DNA of 64,000 nucleotides from NCBI RefSeq assembly GCF_900143055.1, contig NZ_FRCW01000005.1, forward strand, positions 124,001 to 188,000, in the 5' to 3' direction. The notes under the pieces were generated by a model that did not search any database, was not told the DNA's origin, and saw only the letters and a list, made by a program, of their open reading frames with translations. Shown here one piece after another: positions 34,153 to 43,171 of this stretch. The DNA comes from Fibrobacter sp. UWR3 (GTDB lineage: Bacteria > Fibrobacterota > Fibrobacteria > Fibrobacterales > Fibrobacteraceae). Position 1 is the first letter of the stretch. Each line of letters begins with the position of its first letter. The translations under genes and the position numbers were made by a program.

Positions 34153-35172
34153 ATGGAACAGGAAGACTTTGTTCCCGACTACGCACAGATTTCCCGTGAT
34201 ATCTGGATCCAGCAGACCTACGAAGAAATCAAGAAGCGCACCTATCTCGACCCGCTCTACGACGCCGCATTCAAGGCTTTTCTGAGCGACGAGCAGGCGC
34301 TTATCAGTTTCTTGAACGGAGTGTTCCAGCTGGAAGGCGACAACCGTATCACCGCCGTCACCATCAAGAATACGGAAGTGAACATCCTCTTTCCGCAGGT
34401 CAAGACGTTCAGGCTCGACATTCGCGCCACGACTTCGACCGGATTCAGCATCAATGTGGAAATGCAGAAGGCGAAGCACAGCCGCTTCATCGAACGCATC
34501 CTTTTGCAGCACAGCGCATTCATGCTCCAGAGCAAGCACGAATGGGACCAGGAATTCTTCAAGGAACCCGCGAGGGAACTCACCGACGAGGAGCGCGCTC
34601 TGCGCGAAGCCTCCCGGTACGAAATTCCGCCCACCTTCGCCATCTGGATTTGCGATTTTTACCTGGAAAAGCAGTCCGGATACCGCGGCACCTGGGCAAT
34701 CCGCAACGAGCAGGGCTTGACGCTTTCTGAAAAGGTTAAGTATATTTTGTACGACCTGACGCAGTTCAGCAAGAAACGCGAAGAAATCAACACCGCCGAG
34801 GACCGCTGGCTCTACCTGCTCAAGAACGCAGGTTCGTCCGACGACCTCCCCGATTTCGACGACGGTGTTATCGCGAAAGCGATCAAGCGCCTCCTTGTGG
34901 GAACAGCATCGGAAAAACTCCTGAAGGAACAGGCAAAGAACATGGTGATGACGGAAGAAGAACTGGACTATCTGGCCTCGCTGAAGGTCCGCGCCCGTGC
35001 GGAGGGCAAGGCCGAAGGCTTGGCTGAAGGCATTGCTGAAGGCAAGGCAGAAGGCAAAACGGAAGGCCACGCAGACGCTCTCAGCGTGTTTGAAAAACTG
35101 GGCGTTCCTCCGGAAAAAATCGCCGAAGCCAAAGCCATGCTTTCGGCAAAGAAAAATGAATTACCCAAATAA
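34153..35172 (+). CDS. Rpn/PD-(D/E)XK family nuclease with AEG-repeat tail
   Basis: 339 residues. The N-terminal 300 residues match the PDDEXK_2/Rpn family: YLDPLYDAAFKAFLSD at the start, KTFRLDIRATTSTG and INVEMQKAK giving the D...ExQ active site, then ERILLQHSAFM and PPTFAIWICDF. Members are often annotated as transposases and promote recombination. From about residue 285 an Ala-Glu-Gly repeat (EGKAEGLAEGIAEG) links to a DALSVFEKLGVPPEKIAEAK tail, which also occurs as a separate small gene at 15481. A strong hairpin and a possible RNA gene lie upstream. Confidence 0.85.
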   Translation: MEQEDFVPDYAQISRDIWIQQTYEEIKKRTYLDPLYDAAFKAFLSDEQALISFLNGVFQLEGDNRITAVTIKNTEVNILFPQVKTFRLDIRATTSTGFSINVEMQKAKHSRFIERILLQHSAFMLQSKHEWDQEFFKEPARELTDEERALREASRYEIPPTFAIWICDFYLEKQSGYRGTWAIRNEQGLTLSEKVKYILYDLTQFSKKREEINTAEDRWLYLLKNAGSSDDLPDFDDGVIAKAIKRLLVGTASEKLLKEQAKNMVMTEEELDYLASLKVRARAEGKAEGLAEGIAEGKAEGKTEGHADALSVFEKLGVPPEKIAEAKAMLSAKKNELPK

Positions 35173-35201
35173 GTTCGCTTAAAATGCATTAGATACAAAA
35201 A

Positions 35202-35233
35202 GGACGGAGACATGCTCCGTCCCTTGATTTTTC
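35202..35233 (+). terminator. Terminator after the Rpn-type gene
   Basis: GGACGGAG-ACATG-CTCCGTCC followed by a T-rich stretch. Confidence 0.75.
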
Positions 35234-35271
35234 TTGTCATGCGCGACTTAGATTATCCATTCAACACTCTT

Positions 35272-36981
35272 TTATGGGATGTTATTGGGCATCAAGCCTA
35301 ATTCACGAAGACGATAAATGGGAACGCTAAAAGTTGAATCCATTTCATAACTTTCATCCCCCAATGGATCGTAATAATGCCTTATTCCTTCTTGAACTGC
35401 ATCATAAAATGTCCAACTTGTATTACCAATCATTGTTGTTTCAACGAAACTTAAATCATCACCAAGAGGATTTTCAATCCACCCAACAAAAGCGTGCGAA
35501 GGAATGAATATAACATATGCAAGAAGTCCCAGACGTTCTAATACTGATGCAAAGAGCACAGCGGTTTCAATACATATTCCTTGTCTTTTTCGGAGCGTTT
35601 CAACAGGATAATTAACTCTTTGACCTAGACTTGCTGCGCCATTATTTTCGACATACTTAATATTTCGTGACTGAAGGACTTCAAAAACAGCTTTAACCAC
35701 ACGATAAGTACTCATCTCAATTGATTCATCTTGTCCGTATTTTTGATAAACCTTGAGTTCACCATTGGGTAGTTTTTTTGCAACTTCATCAACAATCTTC
35801 GTTATAGAATCCGCCATCGGAGTTACCCAAGCTCCTATCCACAATCTTTTATCAGGTATTGCTTTGGTCGAAAAGATCTGCATCGGGTGTATAGTCACAG
35901 GCTTAGACTCTGTATAGAACAGCATCTTACAATTATTTTCAAGGGCATAAGCTTCTATATGTCGTAAAGTCTGTTTTGGTGCAGACAAAGCATACAATGC
36001 ATTATCATTAAATTTAAACGACGGAGAAAGAATTAGCCTAGAATGAGGTTTAACAACACCTGTCGCAGTTATCGTATCAGTATAACCAGAAATCCATGTC
36101 TTTACCATTATTTTCTTTTGGTTACAACTCTCTGATAAAACATCACACGAATCATAGATGAAAATAGGAAATGGTGATTGAATTATTATTGAGTCACCAT
36201 TTTCATCAGCAATAGGAAAATCCTTATACATTAGCGAATACTGATTTGCGTATGCACCATAGATTTCATCCATGCCATCATCTTTAGCATACAAAGTCCT
36301 AATTACACTTTGTCTGTAAATATCACTATAAACACTGTCATAGAGTTTATTATAAAGCGAATCATAGTCCGCTTCTTTAAGGCTATCAATCAATGCCTGA
36401 CGCGCAGAATCAATCCATGCTTCGCTAAACGCACTGTCAAAACTATTTTTATAAACCGAGTCAACATAAGATTCCGCATAAAGACTGTCAATGAGAGTCT
36501 GGCGAACAGAGTCCATCCATTCTTTACCAAAGGCCTTTCCAAAAAGGTCGCCATTGACCGAATCCATATAGGATTCAGCATAAAGGCTGTCAATAATCGC
36601 CTGTCGGGTCGAATCCATCCAGGCCTCGCCGAAAGCCTGGTCGAAAAGATTTTTGTAGACTGTATCGATATTGGGAGCTGTTTTCACACTGTCCCAAAGA
36701 GAACCAGAGATTTCTTTTCGAATTGCGTCGGCGAGAGAATCAATATTCACAACAGCATCTTTTCCGTTTGCACCAGGGGCACCATCTTTACCATCAACAC
36801 CCGGTGTTCCATCCTTACCATTTGTACCTGCTAGTCCGTCTCTTCCATCGCGACCGTCGGCACCAGCAATTCCATCCTTGCCATCGGCACCCGAACAGGC
36901 GACCATACAAAAGCTTAGAGCCACCGCAATCAAAACTAGGAGTTTATTGAAGAACTGGAAGTAATGTTTTTCCGCAGCCAT
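35272..36981 (-). CDS. Lipoprotein with collagen-like repeats and transglutaminase-like domain
   Basis: 569 residues. GGAGG 5 nt before the ATG at 36981 fixes the start. A lipoprotein signal ends at CMVACSG (about residue 29). A Gly-X-Y stretch of about 45 residues (GADGKDGIAGADGRDGRDG...) is collagen-like. Then come three to four imperfect repeats of about 35 residues (FGEAWMDS.RQAIIDSLYAESY), probably helical. The C-terminal 200 residues are a transglutaminase/cysteine-protease-like domain with the triad in RQGICIETA (Cys), PSHAFVGW (His) and FVETT (Glu). Possibly a surface stalk with an enzyme head; substrate unknown. AT-rich, likely acquired. Confidence 0.75.
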   Translation of the reverse strand: MAAEKHYFQFFNKLLVLIAVALSFCMVACSGADGKDGIAGADGRDGRDGLAGTNGKDGTPGVDGKDGAPGANGKDAVVNIDSLADAIRKEISGSLWDSVKTAPNIDTVYKNLFDQAFGEAWMDSTRQAIIDSLYAESYMDSVNGDLFGKAFGKEWMDSVRQTLIDSLYAESYVDSVYKNSFDSAFSEAWIDSARQALIDSLKEADYDSLYNKLYDSVYSDIYRQSVIRTLYAKDDGMDEIYGAYANQYSLMYKDFPIADENGDSIIIQSPFPIFIYDSCDVLSESCNQKKIMVKTWISGYTDTITATGVVKPHSRLILSPSFKFNDNALYALSAPKQTLRHIEAYALENNCKMLFYTESKPVTIHPMQIFSTKAIPDKRLWIGAWVTPMADSITKIVDEVAKKLPNGELKVYQKYGQDESIEMSTYRVVKAVFEVLQSRNIKYVENNGAASLGQRVNYPVETLRKRQGICIETAVLFASVLERLGLLAYVIFIPSHAFVGWIENPLGDDLSFVETTMIGNTSWTFYDAVQEGIRHYYDPLGDESYEMDSTFSVPIYRLRELGLMPNNIP

Positions 36982-37561
36982 GACAGCCTCCATTGTTTAA
37001 GCTTATGGAGTTTGCCCCTGTCGGCAACAAGCCATGCCATTTGAAAAACAAAAAAAGGCGCAGATCGTTGCATTTACCTGCGTGGGGCTCTCGACTGCCT
37101 TTAAGCGATAAACGCAAACGACCCACGCCCCAAACGGGCGACAATACTGTAAAAACACAGTTTTGCCGAAATACGCAAAAACAAACCGCAAAAAGCGGTC
37201 TGACAAACGCATTTACGTGAGCGTTCGCCTTGTCTACGCTTAAGGAAATTGTCGAGATTTCACACAGAAGACAAGAGCAAAAACTCTATTTCACTCAAAA
37301 AAATAACATAAAAAATACTGTTGAGTACAAAAAATTTACAAAGAACGGCCTATTTCTGTCCTTTTTTGCGGAAAATCACTCTTTTTTAGAGGGGATACCC
37401 ATACTCCAAGTTAAAATACATTTTTGTATATTTCTCCCATCGCGCCAACGGCAGAGAACCTGCCCGAAGAGCCGACCGATTATTATGTGATTCCCGATGG
37501 CGAGAAATTCGTCGGGTTTTATGTAAATTCGGCCGGCTCTTTTTTGTTTATAGGAGAATTC
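36982..37561. other. 580-bp intergenic region
   Basis: No supported gene. It holds possible hairpins, GCGTGGG/CCCACGC (about 37079-37136) and ACCGC-AAAA-GCGGT (about 37186), and a terminator-like structure at its right end (separate entry). Open frames here have poor codon use and no ribosome sites. Confidence 0.5.
37469..37545 (+). terminator. Terminator-like hairpin before the toxin-like gene
   Basis: GAGCCGACCGA (37469-37479) pairs with TCGGCCGGCTC (37529-37539) with one mismatch, followed by six T. The loop is about 49 nt. The ribosome site of the next gene lies 7 nt beyond, so it may act as an attenuator. Confidence 0.5.
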
Positions 37562-38212
37562 ATGGCAATAGACAACCGGATAGAACGAGCCCGCGCTAGA
37601 GGTCTATATACCGATCATGAACTTAACGTGCTATGGCCAAAGTTTTTAACAGAAAAAGCATCCAAGCGTATCAACTCTGAATGTCAGAAAAAACATATCA
37701 CGGGCACAAAAACATTTGAAAATTACGACAAAAGTTCAAAAGAAAAAGGATTTGCCGGTGCTGCATATTTCAATTCTGACATTGATGTTTATGGCCTTGT
37801 AAACCAATCTATCGGAACAGGCTTGGTTGTTTTTAGCAAGGCTGAATTTGTAAAAGAAGAATTAGTTCAATTTGATAAAGAAATCGGCTACGCGGGAAGC
37901 GAAAAATTCGTAAGAACAAATGTTCTATCAATTCGGTATGCAAACAAAGGCATTCACGCAACTCCCGTTCATCCGTCAAAATACAAAGACACTATTAATT
38001 TTCTAAAAAAACGGGAAATACTCATTAACGACCAAAAAAGAAAAAACATCGGTAACCTTCCTGCAGTCCGGCATCACCAGCCGGTGCGTGTTTTCCGATG
38101 CTTTTACACTAATATACAATCTTTTCTCCGAAAAGTCAAGATACTCCTGAAAAAACTCAAAAAACGCAAAAAGAGCCCACAGTCCGTGGAAGATAGCGAG
38201 ACAACATCGTAA
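37562..38212 (+). CDS. Ntox50-like polymorphic toxin domain protein
   Basis: 216 residues. TAGGAG six nt before the ATG supports this start; a longer frame without a ribosome site runs from 37424. The middle part resembles the Ntox50 (bacterial toxin 50) RNase family: CQKKHITGTKTF near residue 45, then GLVNQSIGTG, a VQFDKEIGY segment, and IRYANKGIHATPVHP near residue 130 with the late His. In that family the domain is the C-terminal warhead of secreted toxins or phage capsid proteins; here it stands almost alone with a basic C-terminal tail (KILLKKLKKRKK). No immunity gene is recognised nearby. AT-rich. Confidence 0.5.
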   Translation: MAIDNRIERARARGLYTDHELNVLWPKFLTEKASKRINSECQKKHITGTKTFENYDKSSKEKGFAGAAYFNSDIDVYGLVNQSIGTGLVVFSKAEFVKEELVQFDKEIGYAGSEKFVRTNVLSIRYANKGIHATPVHPSKYKDTINFLKKREILINDQKRKNIGNLPAVRHHQPVRVFRCFYTNIQSFLRKVKILLKKLKKRKKSPQSVEDSETTS

Positions 38213-38270
38213 AATTTCTACATTTACCTCCGAAATTATACGGCGGCAGGCCCGCCAAAAAGGACTAAAA

Positions 38271-39965
38271 ATGAAACTCTCGAAGTACTTCTATGTGACG
38301 CTCCGCGAAACGCCGAGCGACGCCACCATGCCCTCCCACATCTTCTTGATGCGCGGCGGCTACATCAAGCCCGTTTCTACCGGTATCTATTCCATGATGC
38401 CGATGGGCTTCCGCGTGATCCAGAAGATCGTGAACATCATCCGCGAAGAAATGAACAAGATTGGCGGTATCGAAGTGGACCTGCCGGTGGTGCAGACCGC
38501 TGAACTCTGGAGCGAATCGGGCCGTTACCAGGCCATCGGCGAAGAACTCCTGCGCTTCAAGGACCGCAACAACCACAACATGGTGCTCGCCATGACCCAC
38601 GAAGAAGCCATGACCGACCTCGTGCGCTACGTGCTCAACAGCTACAAGCAGCTCCCGGTGATGCTCTACCAGTTCAAGACCAAGTACCGTGACGAAGCCC
38701 GTGCCCGCGGCGGCCTTATCCGCGTCCGCGAATTCCTGATGAAGGATGCCTACAGCTTCCATACCAGCCAGGAAGACCTCGACCGTCACTACCAGGAAGA
38801 ATACGACGCCTACCTGCGCATCTACCGTCGCGTGGGCATTGAACCGGTGGTGGTGCAGAGCGATACGGGCATTATGGGCGGTAAGGTCGCTCATGAATTC
38901 ATGCTCGATACTCCGAACGGCGAAGACTACTTGATTCTTTGTAAGAAGTGCGGCTACCAGGCAAACCGCGAAATCGCGAAGTTCCAGCGCGTGCCGTTCA
39001 AGGGCGATGAAAACGCAACGCTTGAAAAGGTCGCCACGCCGAACAGCGAAAGCATCGAAGAAATCACCAAGTTCCTGAACGTGCCTGCCGAATCTACCGC
39101 CAAGTGCGTGTTCTTCGACTTCGAAGGCAAGCTCATCACGGTGGTTGTTCCGGGCAACCTCGACGTTTCCGAAATCAAGCTTCACAACTTGCTGAAGGCC
39201 AAAGAACTTTACCCTGCCGAAGACAGCCTCATCAAAGCCTGCGGCATGGTTCCGGGCTTTGCATCCCCGATTAATTCTCACGACACTCGCATCATTGTCG
39301 ATGAAGCGATTGCCGATTCCTTCGACCTCGTGACGGGTGCCAACGAAGAAGGCTTCCACTTCAAGCATTGCAACCCGAAGCGCGACTTCCCGAAGTTCGA
39401 AGTGGCGGACATTGCCGAAGCTTCCGAAGTCTGCAAGTGCCCCTGCTGCGGCGAACTCCTCACCGAGACCCGCGGTATCGAAATGGGCAACATCTTCAAG
39501 CTCGGCACCAAGTTCTCCGAATCCATGGGCGCGAAGTTCCTCACCGCCGAAAAGACCACCGCTCCCGCCATCATGGGCTGCTACGGTATCGGCGTAGGCC
39601 GCCTGATGGCATCCGTCGTGGAAAACAGCCACGATGACTTCGGACCGATTTGGCCCAAGTCCATCGCCCCGTTCCAGGTGGAAATCGTCCCCATCGGCAA
39701 GGAAGCTGAACTCTTGGAACTCGCTGAAAAGTTCGAAAAGGAACTCGAAGCCGCCGGCATCGACGTGCTCGTGGACGACCGCGACGAACGCCCGGGCGTC
39801 AAATTCAAGGACGCCGACTTGTGGGGTTCTCCGGTGCGCATCGCCATCGGCAAGAAGGGCCTCGCCAACGGCGAAGTCGAATGGAAGTTCCGCAACGAGA
39901 AGGAATTCTCCATGGTCAAGGTGGAAGACGTTGTCGCCAAGGCGAAGGAGTATTTCGAAAAGTAA
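38271..39965 (+). CDS. proS: Prolyl-tRNA synthetase, bacterial type
   Basis: 564 residues. Class IIa synthetase with the bacterial INS editing domain between motifs 2 and 3. Landmarks: IFLMRGGYIKPVSTGIYSMMPMG, motif 2 QFKTKYRDEARARGGLIR, editing-domain region near residues 230-400, motif 3 MGCYGIGVGRL, and the C-terminal anticodon domain (VPIGKEAELLELAE). AAAGGA precedes the ATG. It appears to be followed by the agmatine genes on the same strand. Confidence 0.96.
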   Translation: MKLSKYFYVTLRETPSDATMPSHIFLMRGGYIKPVSTGIYSMMPMGFRVIQKIVNIIREEMNKIGGIEVDLPVVQTAELWSESGRYQAIGEELLRFKDRNNHNMVLAMTHEEAMTDLVRYVLNSYKQLPVMLYQFKTKYRDEARARGGLIRVREFLMKDAYSFHTSQEDLDRHYQEEYDAYLRIYRRVGIEPVVVQSDTGIMGGKVAHEFMLDTPNGEDYLILCKKCGYQANREIAKFQRVPFKGDENATLEKVATPNSESIEEITKFLNVPAESTAKCVFFDFEGKLITVVVPGNLDVSEIKLHNLLKAKELYPAEDSLIKACGMVPGFASPINSHDTRIIVDEAIADSFDLVTGANEEGFHFKHCNPKRDFPKFEVADIAEASEVCKCPCCGELLTETRGIEMGNIFKLGTKFSESMGAKFLTAEKTTAPAIMGCYGIGVGRLMASVVENSHDDFGPIWPKSIAPFQVEIVPIGKEAELLELAEKFEKELEAAGIDVLVDDRDERPGVKFKDADLWGSPVRIAIGKKGLANGEVEWKFRNEKEFSMVKVEDVVAKAKEYFEK

Positions 39966-39968
39966 GTA

Positions 39969-40031
39969 GATCCTCGCCTGCGCGAGGATGACAAAAACGC
40001 GGGGATGACAACAAGAATCGCGAGGATGACT
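39969..40031. repeat. Tandem GCGAGGATGAC-type repeat
   Basis: TCCTCGC-CTGC-GCGAGGA hairpin followed by two more partial GCGGGGATGAC/GCGAGGATGAC units, filling the gap between proS and aguB and supplying the AGGATGAC before the aguB start. Confidence 0.65.
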
Positions 40032-40032
40032 T

Positions 40033-40899
40033 ATGAGCAAGATTAAGGTCGCAACTTTGCAAGGCAAGTGGACAGGCGATTTCGACAGCAACAACGCCTG
40101 GTATGTGGAACAGGCCCGCGCCCTCAAGGGCAAGGGCTACGACCTGGTGGTTCTGCCGGAACTCTTCCACACGCCCTACTTCCCCTTCGAGGAAAACGCG
40201 GACTTCTTTGACCTCGCTATCGAAAAGGACCACCCGATTGTGGGCCAATGGCAGTCCATCGCCAAAGAACTGAACGCCGTGGTGGTGTTCCCGTTCTTCG
40301 AAAAGCGCGCCCGCGGCATCTACCACAATTCCGCCTTCGTGTTCGAACGCGACGGCAGCATCGCCGGCCTCTACCGCAAGAGCCACATTCCCGACGATCC
40401 CGCCTTCTACGAGAAATACTACTTCATCCCGGGTGATACGGGTTTCGAGCCCATCAAGACATCTGCAGGTACGCTCGGCGTGCTCATCTGCTGGGACCAG
40501 TGGTTCCCGGAAGCCGCCCGCATCATGAGCCTCAAGGGCGCAGACGTACTCATCTACCCCACGGCCATTGGCTGGATGGATAGCGAGCCCGAGGAAATCT
40601 ACCCGCGCCAGCAGGACAGCTGGACAACCGTCATGCGCGGGCACGCGATTGCCAACCGCACGTTCGTGGTGGCGGCTAACCGCATCGGCACCGAAGGACA
40701 CCTCACGTTCTGGGGCACAAGCTTCGTTGCCGCTCCCGATGGATACTTCATCGAGAAATGCTCGCCCGATTTTCTCGGAGTCTCTACCGTAGAAATCGAC
40801 CTCGCCGAAACCGAGGAAAACCGCCGCTGGTGGCCGCACTTCCGCGACCGCCGCATCGACCTCTATGGCGACATTCTCAAGATCTGGTGCGAAAAATAG
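40033..40899 (+). CDS. aguB: N-carbamoylputrescine amidohydrolase
   Basis: 288 residues. It converts N-carbamoylputrescine to putrescine, the last step of the agmatine route. A nitrilase-fold enzyme with the Glu-Lys-Cys triad at E43 (LPELFHTPY), K116 (YRKSHIPDDP) and C153 (LICWDQWFPEAAR). Length and the HIPDDPAFYEKYYF segment match AguB. The agmatine deiminase gene follows after 12 nt. Confidence 0.93.
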   Translation: MSKIKVATLQGKWTGDFDSNNAWYVEQARALKGKGYDLVVLPELFHTPYFPFEENADFFDLAIEKDHPIVGQWQSIAKELNAVVVFPFFEKRARGIYHNSAFVFERDGSIAGLYRKSHIPDDPAFYEKYYFIPGDTGFEPIKTSAGTLGVLICWDQWFPEAARIMSLKGADVLIYPTAIGWMDSEPEEIYPRQQDSWTTVMRGHAIANRTFVVAANRIGTEGHLTFWGTSFVAAPDGYFIEKCSPDFLGVSTVEIDLAETEENRRWWPHFRDRRIDLYGDILKIWCEK

Positions 40900-40911
40900 A
40901 AGAATAAAACT

Positions 40912-41934
40912 ATGACAAAAGCAGTCCGATATCCCGCCGAATGGGAAGACCAGAAGGCCACATGGCTCGCCTTCCCGCACAACGAGCAGAACTGGTACGG
41001 TGAACGCGGTGTAAAAATCCGCAAGTTCTACATCGACCTCATCCGCACCATCAGCGACTTCCAGCCGGTGAACCTTCTCGTGCCAAGCAAGAAATTCCTT
41101 ACCGACGCAGAAATGGAAATGCTCCAGAGCCCGGGTTTCCCCGTCACGCTTTTGAACATCAAGACCGACGACATCTGGATTCGCGACTACGGGCCGTTCT
41201 TCGTGAAGCAGGGCAAGAGAACAATCGTTTCCGAGACGCAGTTCAACGCCTGGGGCGCAAAGTTCCCGCCGTGGAAAAACGACAACCAGATTCCGGCAAG
41301 AATCATGAAGGCCACCGGCTACGGCAAAGGTGCAAGCGTCCCGTTTATTTTTGAAGGCGGCGCAATCGAGGTGAACGGAGACGGGCTCGGCATCACGACA
41401 CTAGACTGCCTCGTGGGCAAAAACCGCAACAAGCCCGAGGACATGTCGAAAATCATCAAGGCGATATGCGAGATGCTTGGCCTCAAGAGCCTGCTGATTC
41501 TCCCCCACGGCCTCAACGGCGACCACACCGACGGCCACATCGACAACGTGGCCCGATTCATCGCTAAGGACAAGGTCGTCATCGCCTGGGACAAGGGCAT
41601 GAAATCGAAGAACGCGCAGGTACTTTCCGAGGCAAAATACCTCATCGAAACCTGGCTCAAGGCCTTCTACGCCAAGAACGCCGTCGTTGAGACTCTCCCG
41701 CTCCCACCGCAGCGCAAGCTCAGCGACGGGCAGATTCTCCCGGCAAGCTACATGAACTTCATTTTCGTGAACGGCGGGTTAATTTACCCGAAATACAAGT
41801 GCAAGAACGATGCTGTCGCGCAGAAGTTCTTCGAGAAGGCTTTCCCCGACCGAATCGTGATAGGAATCGACAGCCGTACCGTAATCGAGGAAGGCGGCAG
41901 CCTGCACTGCATGAGCAAGCACGAGAGCCGCTAA
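40912..41934 (+). CDS. aguA: Agmatine deiminase
   Basis: 340 residues. It converts agmatine to N-carbamoylputrescine and ammonia. A GME-fold enzyme: DDIWIRDYGPFF, FEGGAIEVNGDG, HGLNGDHTDGHIDN and the catalytic cysteine C333 in GSLHCMS. AguB upstream completes putrescine synthesis, so the pair forms a two-gene pathway unit. No arginine decarboxylase is in the window. Confidence 0.95.
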   Translation: MTKAVRYPAEWEDQKATWLAFPHNEQNWYGERGVKIRKFYIDLIRTISDFQPVNLLVPSKKFLTDAEMEMLQSPGFPVTLLNIKTDDIWIRDYGPFFVKQGKRTIVSETQFNAWGAKFPPWKNDNQIPARIMKATGYGKGASVPFIFEGGAIEVNGDGLGITTLDCLVGKNRNKPEDMSKIIKAICEMLGLKSLLILPHGLNGDHTDGHIDNVARFIAKDKVVIAWDKGMKSKNAQVLSEAKYLIETWLKAFYAKNAVVETLPLPPQRKLSDGQILPASYMNFIFVNGGLIYPKYKCKNDAVAQKFFEKAFPDRIVIGIDSRTVIEEGGSLHCMSKHESR

Positions 41935-41967
41935 GAACTCCGCGCACGATACCATGAATCAAAAAGA

Positions 41968-42001
41968 AAAATCCGATCCCGAGAATTCGGAACCGGATTT
42001 T
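41968..42001. terminator. Bidirectional terminator between aguA and tRNA-Lys
   Basis: AAAATCCG...CCCGA-GAA-TTCGG...CGGATTTT, symmetric, between convergent transcripts. Confidence 0.75.
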
Positions 42002-42004
42002 CAC

Positions 42005-42077
42005 TGAGCTATGAAGGGCTCGAACCTTCGACCCACGCCTTAAAAGGGCGTTGCTCTACCAACTGAGCTAATAGCCC
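42005..42077 (-). tRNA. tRNA-Lys (anticodon UUU)
   Basis: 73 nt cloverleaf: acceptor GGGCTAT/ATAGCTC, D arm GCTC/GAGC, anticodon stem ACGCC/GGCGT with loop CTTTTAA, T arm GAAGG-TTCGAGC-CCTTC. The discriminator is A and CCA is not encoded. Confidence 0.95.
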
Positions 42078-42145
42078 GAGCAAGCCAAATATACGAAAAA
42101 ATCGCATTTTTGTAAAGGTTACAGGTCTCATTTTTGTTTTTTTTG

Positions 42146-42151
42146 TAAATT
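42146..42151 (+). promoter_or_regulatory. -10 box 6 nt before the barrel gene start
   Basis: TAAATT, then TAGCGC and ATG. Part of the leaderless set. Confidence 0.45.
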
Positions 42152-42157
42152 TAGCGC

Positions 42158-43171
42158 ATGGATTTAAAGAGAAAAGTTGCACTGCTCGCCTTCTGGAGCC
42201 TACTACTCCCGACGGGCGCGAACGCATACTTTTCGCAGAATGACCAGGGCGAAGAAGTGTTCTCGTTCCTGAGCACCTTCGACAGTCCGCGTAACGCCGC
42301 CCTCGAAAAAGCGGCATCGGCACTCCCCTCGACAGACCCGACCATCGTGCAGCTGAACCCGGCCGCACTGCGACTACCGGAAGGGACAAAGCGCATCGCC
42401 GAAATTCACTGGCAAACGGGCGACATGGCCGAAAACCAGGGTTCCATATCGTACACGTCGAGTTACAAGTGGTTCCTTTACCAGATTTCGTACAACTGGC
42501 TCGACTACGGCTCGCTCACGGGCTATGACGAATACGGCAACGAAACAGGCAAGGACTACAACCCCCTAAGCCAGATGGCAACGGCAACCGTTTCGTTCCC
42601 GATGAAGCATATCCATGTGGGTGTAACGGCTAAATTCGCAAGCGAGCACCTCGCCGACGATGCAACCGACCGCACTGCATGGGGTGCAGCCTTCGACTGG
42701 GGCATTTCGTGGCAGTCATCCAGCAAGATATTCGGACTCGCCGTCATTGCGCGCGACTTCGGATGCCTGCTACGCGACTACGTCGACGACGGAGAAGAGG
42801 CGTTCTACCCGATGTCGCAAACCTTCGGCATCGCGGGCTACTACAGACCGGTTATCGCCCCGAGACTCACGCTCATGGCCGAAAGCGACTTTCCGCGCTA
42901 CGCAGAGCCAAAACTGAACCTGGCCGGCGAATACGCCCTCGGGCAGAGTTTCTATATCCGCGCAGGCTTCACGCGTGCATGGCTCGACCTCACCCGCGAC
43001 ATGAAGCAGCTCATTTCTGCCGATAGCCGCCCTGACGAAGCACAAACTGCGCGCATGCTGAGCGCAGGCCTCGGTTACAACAGCAAGCTGTTCTCGCTAG
43101 ACTACGCATTCTCGTACCTCGCACAGGGGCTCGGGTTTGAACACCGCATCGGGCTCCGCGTAGGTCTTTAA
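42158..43171 (+). CDS. PorV/PorQ-like outer-membrane barrel
   Basis: 337 residues. Cleavable signal (LLPTGANA) followed by an NPAALRLPEGTKR segment and many alternating strands ending in IGLRVGL, the layout of PorV/PorQ/FadL-like 14-strand barrels. Such proteins act in outer-membrane export or surface attachment; the role here is inferred only. TAAATT lies 6 nt before the ATG without a ribosome site, a leaderless pattern. The next gene overlaps by 1 nt (TAATG). Confidence 0.7.
   Translation: MDLKRKVALLAFWSLLLPTGANAYFSQNDQGEEVFSFLSTFDSPRNAALEKAASALPSTDPTIVQLNPAALRLPEGTKRIAEIHWQTGDMAENQGSISYTSSYKWFLYQISYNWLDYGSLTGYDEYGNETGKDYNPLSQMATATVSFPMKHIHVGVTAKFASEHLADDATDRTAWGAAFDWGISWQSSSKIFGLAVIARDFGCLLRDYVDDGEEAFYPMSQTFGIAGYYRPVIAPRLTLMAESDFPRYAEPKLNLAGEYALGQSFYIRAGFTRAWLDLTRDMKQLISADSRPDEAQTARMLSAGLGYNSKLFSLDYAFSYLAQGLGFEHRIGLRVGL

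Noticed and set aside
37230-37490. 86-residue frame upstream of the toxin-like gene
   Set aside because: It overlaps hairpins, has no ribosome site and no recognisable features.
37424-37561. N-terminal extension of the toxin-like protein from 37424
   Set aside because: It spans a hairpin with a T run and has no ribosome site; TAGGAG supports the ATG at 37562.
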